Shown: piece after piece, positions 46,263 to 57,388 of the stretch
How the letters are laid out: every line of letters starts with the position of its first letter
How positions within the stretch are numbered: the stretch's first letter is position 1
NCBI GenBank assembly: GCA_007693595.1
Contig: REDI01000050.1
Span: 186,001 to 250,000, forward strand
DNA length: 64,000 nucleotides
DNA from: Deltaproteobacteria bacterium
GTDB lineage: Bacteria; Myxococcota_A; UBA796; GCA-2862545
Reading direction: 5' to 3'
The notes under the pieces: generated by a model
The model's database searches: none
What the model was told of the DNA's origin: nothing
The model's input: only the letters and a program-made list of their open reading frames with translations
Program-made: the position numbers and the translations under genes

Positions 46263-46885
46263 ACGCCAACGTCTTCCAGCGCGCCTGGCGAACGGTCTTC
46301 GCCCCCTTGCGCCGGCTCTACAACTGGATCCTGGCTTGGGCCAAGACTCCCTGGGGCCCCCTCGTGCTCTTTGTCGTGGCGATCGCCGAGGCGAGCTTCT
46401 TGCCGATCCCCGCCGATCCTCTGCTCATCGCGCTCTGCTTGGGAAATCGTCGCAAGAGCCTCTACTTCGCCGGCCTCTGCACCGTGGGCAGCGTGATCGG
46501 CGGGCTCCTAGGATACCTCGTAGGCATGCTCGCTTTCGAGACCCTCGCGATGCCGATCCTCGAGATCTACGGCAAAGGCGACGCCTTTGAGCCCCTAGCC
46601 GAGGGCTTCCGAGACCAAGGGGCCATCGCGGTGCTCTTGGCCGCGATCACGCCGGTACCCTACAAGCTCGTCACCCTCACAGCGGGCGCCGTTGGGGTTG
46701 ATCTCATGGTCTTCACCGGCGCCTCGCTCTTGGGGCGCGGCGTAAGATTCTTGGCGGTTGCAGCCTTGATCTACTGGCTTGGTGAGCGCATGGCGCGCTT
46801 CATCGAGCGCTGGTTCGAGCTCCTCGCGGTGAGCTTTGCTGTGCTCGTGGTTGGCGGATTGCTCTTGTTCCGCTACCTGCTCTGA
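46250..46885 (+). CDS. YqaA/DedA-type (SNARE-associated) membrane protein
   Basis: 211 residues with several membrane helices: WGPLVLFVVAIAEASFLPIPADPLLIAL contains the conserved DedA-type entry motif, followed by GLCTVGSVIGGLLGYLVGM and the re-entrant stretch AITPVPYKLVTLTAGAVGVD. This VTT-domain family is thought to move lipids across membranes. It overlaps the surE stop by 13 bases, so it is probably translated from the same mRNA. The substrate cannot be told. Confidence 0.9.
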   Translation: MAGVNANVFQRAWRTVFAPLRRLYNWILAWAKTPWGPLVLFVVAIAEASFLPIPADPLLIALCLGNRRKSLYFAGLCTVGSVIGGLLGYLVGMLAFETLAMPILEIYGKGDAFEPLAEGFRDQGAIAVLLAAITPVPYKLVTLTAGAVGVDLMVFTGASLLGRGVRFLAVAALIYWLGERMARFIERWFELLAVSFAVLVVGGLLLFRYLL

Positions 46886-46923
46886 CCAAGGCCCTCGCGG
46901 CCCCCACCCTCCGGAGGCACTCC

Positions 46924-47445
46924 ATGGGCGATCTCGCCGACGACGTACGCAACACGATCCGCGATGTGCCGGACTTTCCGAAGCCTGGCATCCTGTTCAA
47001 AGACATCACCCCCGTCCTGATGGACACGGCGCTCTTCGGCCGAGTGATCGACTGGATGGCCGTCGAGTACGCCAACATCGACAAGATCATCGCCATCGAG
47101 AGCCGCGGTTTCATCTTCGGGGCCCCGATGGTCGAGCCTACCGGGGCGGGGCTCGTGTTGGCGCGAAAGCCGGGCAAGCTGCCCCATACCGTCGAGACGG
47201 TGAGCTATGACCTGGAGTATGGCTCGTCGAGCTTGAACATCCACACCGACGCCATCTCGCCTGGCGACCGCTGCGTGATCGTCGATGACCTTCTCGCGAC
47301 GGGGGGGACAGCCTGTGCGGCCCTCGATCTCGTCCAGCGGCTCGGCGGCGAGGTCGTCGGTGCGCTCTTCTTGGTCGAGCTCGGCTTTCTGGATGGTCGC
47401 CGAAAGCTGCACGGCACCCCGGTCACCAGTCTGGTTCGCTACTGA
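46924..47445 (+). CDS. apt: Adenine phosphoribosyltransferase
   Basis: 173 residues, full length. It begins with DDVRNTIRDVPDFPKPGILFKDITPV, has the GPMVE hood region (ESRGFIFGAPM) and the PRPP motif CVIVDDLLATGGT. It converts adenine and PRPP to AMP in purine salvage. GGAGG lies six bases before the ATG. It overlaps the convergent coaE by seven bases at the stop codons. Confidence 0.96.
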   Translation: MGDLADDVRNTIRDVPDFPKPGILFKDITPVLMDTALFGRVIDWMAVEYANIDKIIAIESRGFIFGAPMVEPTGAGLVLARKPGKLPHTVETVSYDLEYGSSSLNIHTDAISPGDRCVIVDDLLATGGTACAALDLVQRLGGEVVGALFLVELGFLDGRRKLHGTPVTSLVRY

Positions 47446-48047
47446 GCCCCTGCCTTGGGGGCGATCCGGTCGACTTGGGCGCGCAGGGCCTCCAGATCGC
47501 CGTGGTTCCAGAGGATCGCGTCGGCGATGGCTTCTTTCTGCGCGAGGGGGAGCTGGGCTGCGATGAGCGCGCGGGCCTGGGCTTCTTCCATCCCGTCGCG
47601 CGCCTGGAGCCGCATGAGTTGGGTCACAGGGTCAGAGCTGACGACCCACACCTCGTCGTAGAGCTTGTAGGAGCCGGTCTCGACCATGAGGGCGGCCTCG
47701 ACCACCGCGACGCGGTGGCCTTGTGCGTGCAGCTCGGCCAGCGCTTCGCGGAGGTGCGCGAAGATCGCCGGGTGGGTGATCGCCTCGAGGGTGCGCCTCG
47801 CGCCCGGATCTTCGATGATCCGCGCGCGCATGGCGGGGCGATCGAGGGCGCCTTGGGTGTCGAGCACCTCGGGGCCGAACGAGGCCACGATCTGGGCGAG
47901 GGCTGGCGCGCCGGGCGCCACGACCGCGCGGGCCGCCTGGTCGGCGTCGAGGACGGGGATACCCCGTTCGCGGAGGAGGCGGGCTACCGTCGACTTTCCC
48001 GAGGCGATGCCGCCGGTCAGGCCGATCACCTTCATGCCTTCGATCAC
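47439..48047 (-). CDS. coaE: Dephospho-CoA kinase
   Basis: 202 residues. The P-loop GLTGGIASGKST and the conserved LDADQAARAVVAPG, DRPAMRARI and VVEAALMVETGSYKLYDEVWVV segments are typical. It phosphorylates the 3'-OH of dephospho-CoA, the last step of CoA synthesis. The GTG at 48047 overlaps the HEAT-protein stop (GTGA), which argues for that start over the ATG four codons later, which has no room for a ribosome site. Confidence 0.95.
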   Translation of the reverse strand: MIEGMKVIGLTGGIASGKSTVARLLRERGIPVLDADQAARAVVAPGAPALAQIVASFGPEVLDTQGALDRPAMRARIIEDPGARRTLEAITHPAIFAHLREALAELHAQGHRVAVVEAALMVETGSYKLYDEVWVVSSDPVTQLMRLQARDGMEEAQARALIAAQLPLAQKEAIADAILWNHGDLEALRAQVDRIAPKAGAQ

Positions 48048-49138
48048 AGGCTGACGCCGGCTGTGGCCACGGCGTGCAACACGTCAGGATCCTGCTCATC
48101 GCCAAGCGCCTTCAGCCAGCGCGAGAGCTCGGCGGGGCCGCACAAGTTCGCAAGCGCGCGAACAGCGGCGGCGCGGACCTCGGGCTGATGGGCATCGAGG
48201 AGCTGCGCGAGCCCCGTGAGTACGGTGGCGCCTCCGATCTCGGCTAGGCACTCGGCGACGGCGATGCGCACCCCTGGGTCGTCGTCGGGGAGGAGCCGTC
48301 GCAGCGGCACGACCCAGTCCCCGCGGGCCCATGCCTTGCCGAGCCGTGCCGCACCGATGTTGAGGGCGCGATCCCCATTGGGGCGCGCCTTTCTGACGAC
48401 AAAGCCCATCTTGGAGGGGCCCATCGGCTCGAGGTGCGCCACGACCTCGTCGATGTGGTCCGCCTTGATCCTTCCAAGGAGCCGGATGAGCTCCAAGGGA
48501 TCTTCGGGCCACTCCTGAGGAAGATCTTCGCCTTCGACGGCGATGTAGTGCTCGTCTTCTTCGAGATCCCACCAGGGGTCCGGCTCGTCTTTGGCGAGCT
48601 TGCCGTCGAGTCGATCGATGGCTTCCCGGGCTGCTTCGGCGACCTCGGGCTCGGGATCGTCGAGGAGCGACCGCAGGGCGATCACCAAGCCGGGGCCCGC
48701 GACGTGTCCGATGAGCTCGGCTGCCTGCGCCCGAAGCTCCGGCTCGGAGCGTCTCAGCACCTTGCGAAGCGCGCCCGCGCAGCCGGGGTCCAGCGCCCGC
48801 CGGAGCCAGGGGAGCGCCAGCGCCACGACCTCGGGATCCTCGTCTTCGATGGCGTGTCGGAGAACCATGATCCCGTGCTCGCCCCCCTCGACGGCCTTCT
48901 CGATGCAGTGCCGTCGCACCGCAGGGGAGGGATCCTTAAGGAAGAGCCGCACCACCCCCATGCCGCGATCCCGTCCGACCGCCGCTCCGACATCGACGGC
49001 CAGAAGGCGCTCTCCTTCGTCTTCGGCGCTGGTCGCCTTTCGAGCTTTGGCGAGCAGCCGCTTGTACTCGTTGTAGTCGACCGGCGCGGGAACCCGGCCG
49101 CGGCCTACGTCTTCGTAGATCTCAAGGATGGGATCCAT
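48044..49138 (-). CDS. HEAT-repeat protein of unknown function
   Basis: 364 residues made of HEAT-like helical pairs, for example PSPAVRRHCIEKAVEGGEH, EPELRAQAAELIGHVAGPG, EPEVAEAAREAIDRL and QPEVRAAAVRALANL. A Trp/Asp-rich break (DEPDPWWDLEEDEHY) splits the repeats into two blocks. There is no signal peptide or membrane helix. It starts one base after the stop of the sigma-54 activator and overlaps coaE, so it belongs to that operon. It may be a scaffold for signalling; that is inference. Confidence 0.82.
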   Translation of the reverse strand: MDPILEIYEDVGRGRVPAPVDYNEYKRLLAKARKATSAEDEGERLLAVDVGAAVGRDRGMGVVRLFLKDPSPAVRRHCIEKAVEGGEHGIMVLRHAIEDEDPEVVALALPWLRRALDPGCAGALRKVLRRSEPELRAQAAELIGHVAGPGLVIALRSLLDDPEPEVAEAAREAIDRLDGKLAKDEPDPWWDLEEDEHYIAVEGEDLPQEWPEDPLELIRLLGRIKADHIDEVVAHLEPMGPSKMGFVVRKARPNGDRALNIGAARLGKAWARGDWVVPLRRLLPDDDPGVRIAVAECLAEIGGATVLTGLAQLLDAHQPEVRAAAVRALANLCGPAELSRWLKALGDEQDPDVLHAVATAGVSL

Positions 49139-49139
49139 C

Positions 49140-50930
<1,791 letters not shown>

Positions 50931-51001
50931 CGGGCCTCCTACAGATGGCTACCCTAGCAGGACTCGACCGGCTGGCCACCCTCCTGGACAAGGCCGAGGG
51001 A

Positions 51002-51895
51002 TCAAGGCTTGGAGCGCCTGCCCTCCGAGACGGCGAGGGGGGGCAGAGGCAGAGGTACAGAGGAGCGCGCCTCTTGGGCTCTCGACCACTCCTCGAGCTT
51101 TCGTTCGCGCTGGGACTTGCGCCAGCGCCGCGTCGCGTCGAGCTGGGAGACGGCGTAGGTCGAGAGGAGTCCGAGCAAGGCTCCATAGTTGAGGCTGCGG
51201 AGCAGGGTGGCGCGGCGGAGCTCCCCAGGTCCTTCGGCGGGCCCCCCTGAGGGGAACTGGCGATCGAAGATCTGGTGGGTGACGATCATGGTCGATCCGA
51301 GCGCGATCTGCGCTCCCCCGTAGCCTAGAGCGCGCCGCTTGTCCCCGAGCAGCAGATGACCCACGCCGTAGGGGGCGTAGGTGAGGGCCCCGCGCGCTGG
51401 CAGGTCACGGTTCGAGAACTGGGGCGGGGTCGGAGGTGGAGCGGGCTCCTGGGGGGGCGGAGGGGGACGACTCGCCTTGACCCCATCGAAGAGGTCGATC
51501 GCGTCGGGGTCGTGTTCGAGGAGGTTGGGGGAGGCGTTCGGCACCAAGTTCAGCAGGGACTCAAAGATGGCTCGGGCCTCCTCTCGGCGACCCAGCACGA
51601 GCTCCACCTCGCCCAGGTAGAAGAGCGTACGCACGAGCTGTCGCTCGGGGACGCGCTCAAGGCGGCGGCGGAGGTCCAGGGCGCGCAGCAGATCGAGGGC
51701 GTGGTCGTGGCAGCCGCGCCGGTACAGGGATCGCGCTCGCTCCAGCTCGGACTCGAAGGGGGCGGATGCGTCGGGGGGGCTGGCGGCACAGGGGGCGGAC
51801 TCGTTGGACGGCACGCCCGCGCTCGGGGCATCCTCACCCTCGGGAGAGGCCGAAGCGCCATACAGCCAACCTGCCAGAATCCACCACATGGGCAC
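51002..51895 (-). CDS. Exported TPR protein with hydrophobic tail segments
   Basis: 297 residues from GTG 51895 (an ATG two codons later is also possible). A weak signal peptide (MWWILAGWLYGASAS) is followed by a TPR-like region (about 48-115: LERARSLYRRGCHDHALDLL, LGEVELVLGRREEARAIFESL), a Pro-rich linker and hydrophobic segments ALTYAPYGVGHLLLGDKRRALGYGG and LLGLLSTYAVSQLDA that recall DUF5683-like proteins. A charged C-terminus closes it. It is likely inserted in the inner membrane. No function is recognised. Confidence 0.75.
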   Translation of the reverse strand: MPMWWILAGWLYGASASPEGEDAPSAGVPSNESAPCAASPPDASAPFESELERARSLYRRGCHDHALDLLRALDLRRRLERVPERQLVRTLFYLGEVELVLGRREEARAIFESLLNLVPNASPNLLEHDPDAIDLFDGVKASRPPPPPQEPAPPPTPPQFSNRDLPARGALTYAPYGVGHLLLGDKRRALGYGGAQIALGSTMIVTHQIFDRQFPSGGPAEGPGELRRATLLRSLNYGALLGLLSTYAVSQLDATRRWRKSQRERKLEEWSRAQEARSSVPLPLPPLAVSEGRRSKP

Positions 51896-51966
51896 CCGTG
51901 CATTAGGCTCGCAGGCTACCGCCGGATGGTCTGGACCGCAACGAGGGATCCGAGACTCATTGCTTA

Positions 51967-53484
51967 TCAGCGAGCGATCCGGATCTGAAAGGCCCCGGTT
52001 GAGCTGGTGACGCTCGAACCCAGCAGTCGGTCGTTACCGTCTCGGACCTCGACCAAGGCGGCGGGCAGCCCCTCGATGTCGGTGGAGGTCAGCTCGGGAG
52101 CGAGTCGGCTGGAGACCACGCCGCGCACCACGACTCCCTCGACCAGCTGAAAGGTCCAAGAACCCTCGGGGTCTTCGAGCAGGCTCTCACCGATGGCCTG
52201 CCGCGTCGTCGCGAGATCTCTGCGGCCCCCCGGTGGGCTGACCGAGCAGGACATAGGGACCTCGGGGCTGGTAATCAGGACCTGGCCGCTGGGGTCGGAG
52301 GAAGAAGACCAGGTCCTACGGGAGAAGCCCTGCTCGGTGCAGGTGACGACAGCTCCGCTCACCGGCAGACCGCCCGGGTCGATCACCTCGGCGAAGCGCT
52401 GGGTGAGTGGGCGAAGGTTGAGGGTTCCAACGTCGGTGACCACCCCGTCGTTGCGGATCGCTTGGACGGCGAGAGGTGCAGGGCCTTCCACGTCTTGAGG
52501 GAGGACTTCGACCCGATAGGTGCCGGGGGGTACGACGGCGGTGAAGATGCCATCGTCCGTGCCGATCTCGCGCTGAAAGCTGTAGACTGCGCCATCGAGG
52601 TCGCGTAGCTCGGTCGCGACCACCCGGACCCGAACCGCGCTGTCGCTCACGAGGTTGCCCCCTGGACCTCGCACGGTGCCGGTCACGGTGCCCCGCGGCT
52701 GAAGCTGGCCTGCGGGGATGTCGACGCGAGCCCCTTCGGGCGCGATGACCCCCGCATCGATACGCACCGTAGGGTCCAGAGGACCGCGGCCGGTCGAGAC
52801 CACCGTGTAGCGCTGGTCGGCCTGCACCGCGATCAGGAAGCGCCCCTCGGCATCCGTGGAGGTCGAGGCGCTGCGTAGTCCGCCCGAGCCCGTCACATAG
52901 ACGTTGGCCGAGACCATGGGATCGCCCCGCGCATCGCGCACGAAGCCCCACAGGGGTGCGGGGCTCTGCAGCTCGATGTCGGCCTCCGGGGTGGCGCGGC
53001 CGATGGTCATTCGGGTGCGATAGAGGGGGATCGTGGCGGTGGCCGGCGTGATCGTGACCTCGTACTCCTCGGTCGACGGTACGACCAAGAGGTCGAAGAG
53101 CCCGTCCTCGTCGGTGGTGGTGCGCGGTTGCTGGATGGTCGAGGCCAGCCCGAAGCCCACCGTCGCGCCTGCGACCACGACCTCGCGCTCGGGAAGGTCC
53201 TGGGCGGACCAAGGGGTGAGCTCGGAGCCCGAAACCCGGCCGGTCACCGGCACAGCGGGGGTGAGGACCAGATCCAGCGTGCTCGAGGCGTCGGCCTCGA
53301 TGTAGAAGGTCTGGGGGCGAAGGGTGAGGAGCTCGCCCGCCTCGTCGCGCAGGTTGGCGTCGACGGGAGGGTGCACGTCGATCCGAAGGAGGCTCTCGAG
53401 CCCCTCCGAGGAGGTCTCGGTGTCGAGCTCTTCCAAGCCGCCGCACGCGCTCAGAGCCAGCCACAGGGGGAGGAGCCGGCTCAT
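51967..53484 (-). CDS. Lipoprotein with carboxypeptidase-regulatory-like beta domains
   Basis: 505 residues. The signal peptide MSRLLPLWLALSAC ends in a lipobox. The body is a series of beta-sandwich units of the kind found in carboxypeptidase regulatory or big proteins: TGRVSGSELTP, TTTDEDGLFDLLVVP, STSTDAEGRFLIAV, GTVTGTVRGPGGN, TYRVEVLPQDVE, GTLNLRPLTQRF. Four or five units can be counted. It is probably a surface-exposed or periplasmic binding or structural protein. ATGA overlap with the upstream small lipoprotein couples the two. Function is unknown. Confidence 0.82.
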   Translation of the reverse strand: MSRLLPLWLALSACGGLEELDTETSSEGLESLLRIDVHPPVDANLRDEAGELLTLRPQTFYIEADASSTLDLVLTPAVPVTGRVSGSELTPWSAQDLPEREVVVAGATVGFGLASTIQQPRTTTDEDGLFDLLVVPSTEEYEVTITPATATIPLYRTRMTIGRATPEADIELQSPAPLWGFVRDARGDPMVSANVYVTGSGGLRSASTSTDAEGRFLIAVQADQRYTVVSTGRGPLDPTVRIDAGVIAPEGARVDIPAGQLQPRGTVTGTVRGPGGNLVSDSAVRVRVVATELRDLDGAVYSFQREIGTDDGIFTAVVPPGTYRVEVLPQDVEGPAPLAVQAIRNDGVVTDVGTLNLRPLTQRFAEVIDPGGLPVSGAVVTCTEQGFSRRTWSSSSDPSGQVLITSPEVPMSCSVSPPGGRRDLATTRQAIGESLLEDPEGSWTFQLVEGVVVRGVVSSRLAPELTSTDIEGLPAALVEVRDGNDRLLGSSVTSSTGAFQIRIAR

Positions 53485-53861
53485 GGCTGCACCGTTCGCC
53501 AGCTGACCCGCACCGCGTCTTGACCGTCCGTCACGATCACCTCGATGAGCTGCCCATGGTTGAGGACGGCGCGCCGGGCGCGAAAGGTGCTGTAGTGCAG
53601 CAGGGGGTCATTGGTGTCGATAAAGGAGGTCACGTCGCTTGGATCGGCGGGGTTCCCGTCGATGATCCAGGTGAAGAACAAGGGGTCCCCGTCGTCGTCG
53701 CGGAAGCCGACGATGACGCTCTGGACCTCGTTGTCGAGCCTGATCTCGTCGCGGGGGTTGATCATGAACTCCTCGGGAGGGCTGTTGGTGCGCACCGTCC
53801 AAGGACCCTTGGTGATCAGACAGCCCGTCGTCAAGAGGAGAATGCAAGCGGCGCGCCACAT
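53481..53861 (-). CDS. Small lipoprotein of unknown function
   Basis: 126 residues from the ATG at 53861; upstream in-frame codons are not supported. MWRAACILLLTTGC is a lipoprotein signal with Cys at residue 14. The rest is one beta-rich domain (SVIVGFRDDDGDPLFFTWII and VLNHGQLIEVIVTDG) resembling a fibronectin/PKD-like sandwich. It overlaps the next lipoprotein by four bases (ATGA) and lies 98 bases after the PEGA kinase on the same strand. Confidence 0.8.
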   Translation of the reverse strand: MWRAACILLLTTGCLITKGPWTVRTNSPPEEFMINPRDEIRLDNEVQSVIVGFRDDDGDPLFFTWIIDGNPADPSDVTSFIDTNDPLLHYSTFRARRAVLNHGQLIEVIVTDGQDAVRVSWRTVQP

Positions 53862-53959
53862 GGGCCTGGAGCGTAAAAAAAACTGTTTGTACGCGCTCTT
53901 GGGTGGACGTCTCGACGGGGAGGGTGTGTCGGGGGAGGGACTGAAGTGCGGCACGGGGA
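53862..53959 (-). other. Gap with AT-rich patch between kinase and lipoprotein genes
   Basis: The 98 bases include a run of eight T (minus strand) inside an imperfect hairpin (GAGCG...CGCTC). It is unusually AT-rich for this genome and may hold a promoter or a weak terminator for the downstream lipoprotein pair. Confidence 0.35.
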
Positions 53960-55819
53960 TCACGGTGTCCCCTCGGGCTCGAAGGACCACTCGAGCGGAG
54001 CATCGGAGCGCACCTGGGCCACATGCTCACGGTCCGCGCAGCGGAGCGAGATCTGGTGGTTCACGTTCGGGTTGCGATCCAGCTCGAGGACTCGACCGAG
54101 CTCGGCCAGGGTTCCCCGACGCCGCTCTCCGACGGTCAAGGTGCATTCTTCGGCATAGTGATCATCGAAGAGCACGCGGATGGGTCGGAAGCGCAGGGTC
54201 GGCTCGACGCGCTGGGTCTCGCCTGCGGCGATCGTGACGTGGAGCTCTAAGTCCTCGGCGAGTGGCGAACCGCCGAGGTGCACGGTGTGGGTGCCGGCTG
54301 GGACCTCGATACAGCCAGGGGCGTTGGTCTTTCGCCCGGTCGGCTCCCCATTCAGCCAGATGTAGGCCCACCCGTTCCGGGGACGGACCTCGAGGCAGCC
54401 TTGGGAGGGCGGCGAGGGAGGAGGAGCTGGATTTCGGAGCTCACGGAGGGCATCGGCGCGTCGACGGGGTGGGGGAGTGGTCCGCGGTGTCTCGGCTGTG
54501 GACCGTGGCGCCGGCTGGGGAGGTGGATCAGAAGGCTCGGGAGAAGGCGGAGCCGGATCGGTGGCGTCGCTCTGGTCGAGGGAGGGGTCTTCGACAGCCT
54601 CCGACGGGTTCGCCGAGACGTCGGGCGGCGCCCGATCCGCCCGCGCCGTGGGCTGAGTGGGCTCCGACGTGCCCCACCACCCCGCCATGAAGCTGAGCAC
54701 GAAGAAGGCTGCCAGCGCGAGTCCAGCCGCACCGAGCACCACGGCGATCGCGCGGCTGCGCTGCTTGGGCGGTGGAGGGTGTAGGCTCTGGACGAGGGCG
54801 AGCACCTCGGGGTTGTCTTCGTCGATGGCGAGCAGTCGGTTGAGCAGGCGCAGGGCGGTGAGGGCGTCGCCTTGTTGGAGGAGCCTTCGGCCCTCGCGGA
54901 GCAGGACCTCGCGGAGGTGATGATCGAGGCGCCTGGCGTAGGCCTGGGGATCTTCGAGCCAGGCGGTGAGGGTCCACCGGCTCTCGGTGGGATCAATGTC
55001 GACCTCGGCGAGGCAGGTCCTGAGCGCTTCACAGACCTCGTCGGCCGAGGTGCATCGGGTCTCGCGGTCGGTCTGGAGCAATCGCTCGACCAGCTCCGCC
55101 AGGGTGCCCGAGACCGAGGGGGCGATCTCGCTCAGCTCGGGACGGTTTCCCTCGATGATGTTCTTGAGGATAATGCTTGGGTTAGAGCCTGCGAAGGGGA
55201 GGTGCCCGCTCGCAAGGTAGAAGAGCAGCGTGCCCAGGCTGAACAGGTCGCTTCGATGATCGAGCTCATGTTCGTAGGCCTGCTCAGGGCTCATGAAAGC
55301 CGGGCTGCCCACCAGCGCGCCGGTCATCGTGACCTGCGATTCGTCGAGGAAGCGCGCGATGCCGAAGTCCATCAGCTTGATCGTGCCGTCGAAGCGCAAC
55401 ATGACGTTGTCGGGCTTCAGATCTCGGTGCAGGACCCCCGCGTCGTGGGCATAGGAGAGCGCCTTGGCGAGGGCGAATCCGATGATCGCGGCGACCTCAC
55501 TGGGGAGCTTGCCGTGCTCGTCGAGGAGCGAGGTCAGGGTTCTGCCCCCGACGAACTCGGTGACGATGTAGCAGTCTTCCGCGTCGGCCCCCGAATAGTC
55601 GAAGATCTCCAAGATGTTGTCGTGGCGCAGGTGCTCGATCGCACGCGCCTCGCGCGCGAAACGCTTCCGGTTGCGGGTCGAGGAGGACAGGTGCGGATGA
55701 AGCACCTTGATGGCCACGTCGCGGCCGAGCGTGGTGTGCCGTCCGCGGTAGACGGTGGCCATACCACCCTCTCCGACCTTCTGCAGGACCTCGTACTTGT
55801 CCAGGGTGGTGCCGATCAA
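53960..55819 (-). CDS. Membrane-anchored Ser/Thr protein kinase with PEGA-like ectodomain
   Basis: 619 residues from TTG, with GGAGGG six bases upstream. The kinase domain (about 8-270) is complete: GEGGMATVY, Lys38 in VAIKVL, HRDLKPDN with Asp133, DFG at 151-153 and the MSPEQ activation motif. A helical region (about 280-345) leads to one membrane helix (about 357-382). Outside, a Pro-rich linker carries a PEGA-like domain (GWAYIWLNGEPTGRKT, PAGTHTVHLGG) and a small C-terminal domain. PEGA domains are thought to bind the cell surface. It heads a minus-strand block with the FHA activator. Confidence 0.94.
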   Translation of the reverse strand: MIGTTLDKYEVLQKVGEGGMATVYRGRHTTLGRDVAIKVLHPHLSSSTRNRKRFAREARAIEHLRHDNILEIFDYSGADAEDCYIVTEFVGGRTLTSLLDEHGKLPSEVAAIIGFALAKALSYAHDAGVLHRDLKPDNVMLRFDGTIKLMDFGIARFLDESQVTMTGALVGSPAFMSPEQAYEHELDHRSDLFSLGTLLFYLASGHLPFAGSNPSIILKNIIEGNRPELSEIAPSVSGTLAELVERLLQTDRETRCTSADEVCEALRTCLAEVDIDPTESRWTLTAWLEDPQAYARRLDHHLREVLLREGRRLLQQGDALTALRLLNRLLAIDEDNPEVLALVQSLHPPPPKQRSRAIAVVLGAAGLALAAFFVLSFMAGWWGTSEPTQPTARADRAPPDVSANPSEAVEDPSLDQSDATDPAPPSPEPSDPPPQPAPRSTAETPRTTPPPRRRADALRELRNPAPPPSPPSQGCLEVRPRNGWAYIWLNGEPTGRKTNAPGCIEVPAGTHTVHLGGSPLAEDLELHVTIAAGETQRVEPTLRFRPIRVLFDDHYAEECTLTVGERRRGTLAELGRVLELDRNPNVNHQISLRCADREHVAQVRSDAPLEWSFEPEGTP

Positions 55820-55876
55820 GGCCAGCCCTCCAACGTGCGGCCGATTCGAGGGTAACGCGGTTTACGCCCTTGTGTG

Positions 55877-56734
55877 TCAGAGCTGTCCGACGTCGCCTGC
55901 CGATTGCAGGACGCCTCGGGCCTGAAAGGTGCGAAGGATAATGGAGGCGGTCTCTTCGACGGCTCGGTTGGTGACGTCGATGATCGGCCACTCCGGGTTG
56001 CCCCGAAAGAGGTTCTGGGCCTGCTCGAGCTCGGCGAGAATGTAGCCCATGTCAGAGTAGTTCGTGTTGCTGCTCAGGCCCATGGCGGCGAGGCGGGCGT
56101 GCCGGATCTCGCGCAGGACCTCGGCCTCGATGATGAGGCCGAAGACCCGAAAGGGCTCGACCTCGAAGAGAGAGGGTGGGGGGGGCCGCTCGAGGACGAG
56201 GGGCACGTTGGCGACCTTGTAGCCCTTGTGGGCCAGAAAGGTCGACAGCGGGGTCTTGGAGGTGCGGCTCACCCCCACGAGCACGATGTCGGCCCGGCGA
56301 AGCATACGAGGGTCTTTGCCATCGTCGGCCTTGACAGTAAACTCTACGGCCTCGATCCGTTGGAAGTAGCGCTCGTCAACCTCGTGGAGGAGGCCTGGGA
56401 CCTCGGCGGGGGTGTGGCCGAAGTAGGACTCGAGCTGGTCGAGGAGGGCTCCGAGGAGATCGAGATGACGGAACTTGTGGGTGCGGGAGCGGTTCTGCAC
56501 GACTTGGCGCATCTCGCTCGAGACGAGGGTTGTGACGACCATGGCCTTGTTCCGCGAGGCTTGGCGCAGCAGCTCGTTGAGTCGATCGGGATCGGTGATG
56601 TTCGGGAAGGTGTGAACGTGGACGAGCTGACCCCGGAACTGGCGGAGGGCTGCGCGGACCACCTTCTCGGCCGTCTCTCCGGTGCCATCGGAGATGACGT
56701 AGACGGGCATGGGGCGGGGGCTCTCGGGGCTCAA
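55877..56734 (-). CDS. ppsR: PEP synthase/PPDK regulatory kinase-phosphorylase (DUF299 family)
   Basis: 285 residues from TTG 56734, set by AAGGTGA a few bases upstream; an ATG 24 bases in has no such signal. The protein begins VYVISDGTGETAEKVVRAAL and carries the P-loop-like GVSRTSKTPLST, with IRHARLAAMGLSSNTNYSD near the end, as in DUF299 proteins. Members phosphorylate a Thr of PEP synthase or pyruvate phosphate dikinase using ADP and remove it with phosphate. Neither target gene is in the window, so which enzyme it controls is not known. Confidence 0.9.
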   Translation of the reverse strand: MSPESPRPMPVYVISDGTGETAEKVVRAALRQFRGQLVHVHTFPNITDPDRLNELLRQASRNKAMVVTTLVSSEMRQVVQNRSRTHKFRHLDLLGALLDQLESYFGHTPAEVPGLLHEVDERYFQRIEAVEFTVKADDGKDPRMLRRADIVLVGVSRTSKTPLSTFLAHKGYKVANVPLVLERPPPPSLFEVEPFRVFGLIIEAEVLREIRHARLAAMGLSSNTNYSDMGYILAELEQAQNLFRGNPEWPIIDVTNRAVEETASIILRTFQARGVLQSAGDVGQL

Positions 56735-56866
56735 GGCTCACCTTCCTGATCCGTCCCTTAGCCCGAGGCGCGAGAGGGGGCTCGTCTACGACGGGCCTTC
56801 CTTGGCACATAGATTGCAGCGACGTCTTGGGATTGGGGCGCGTCGGCCGGCTCCAGGAGGTGCGAG

Positions 56867-57337
56867 ATGATTCAGGAGGGAAGGGAACCTCTGTGGGGAT
56901 CCCTGGAGTCTTTTGTCGGGCTCTCGTGGCCATCGGGTGTGCTGCTGCCCGACAGCGAGCCTGTGGTCGCACCCGACATCGGGATCGATGCGCCTCAGGG
57001 CCTAGGAGCCTTCATCGAAGGCCTCGCCGAGCTCGCCGGTCGTTCGCTTCCGGTTGGGGTGCGCTTCATCCTGAGCCTTCGCGGGCACGAGCCCATGGTT
57101 TGGACGGTGGATGCGGCGTCGACGGGGGCCGTGGTTCGACGAGGGGATGCGCCTTGGTTCGACGGCAAACTAGACTGCACGGCCGATTCCCTCACGTCGA
57201 TGCTCGAAGGCCGCGCCTGCCCCATGGCCTTACTGGATGGGAGGCAGATCCACATGGAAGGCGATGTGGGGCTCTGGCTGAGGCTGTGCGCTGCGTGGCG
57301 TGAGCAGGTGTGTCATGGTGCCCCGGCTGCTGTGTGA
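56867..57337 (+). CDS. SCP2-like sterol/lipid-binding domain protein
   Basis: 156 residues from ATG; GGAGGTG lies just before it. About residues 55-150 match the SCP2 pattern: PVGVRFILSLRGHEPMVWTVDAA, LDCTADSLTSMLEGRACPMALLDG and RQIHMEGDVGLW. SCP2 domains bind sterols or fatty acyl chains. The first 50 residues are not similar to anything I recognise. It is followed after 51 bases by an AMACR-type racemase on the same strand, which suggests a shared lipid pathway, though that is inference. Confidence 0.8.
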   Translation: MIQEGREPLWGSLESFVGLSWPSGVLLPDSEPVVAPDIGIDAPQGLGAFIEGLAELAGRSLPVGVRFILSLRGHEPMVWTVDAASTGAVVRRGDAPWFDGKLDCTADSLTSMLEGRACPMALLDGRQIHMEGDVGLWLRLCAAWREQVCHGAPAAV

Positions 57338-57388
57338 TACGTCTCCCCCGTCGCGTTGAGGCCCCGAGCCAGGGGCGAGGAGGAGCGG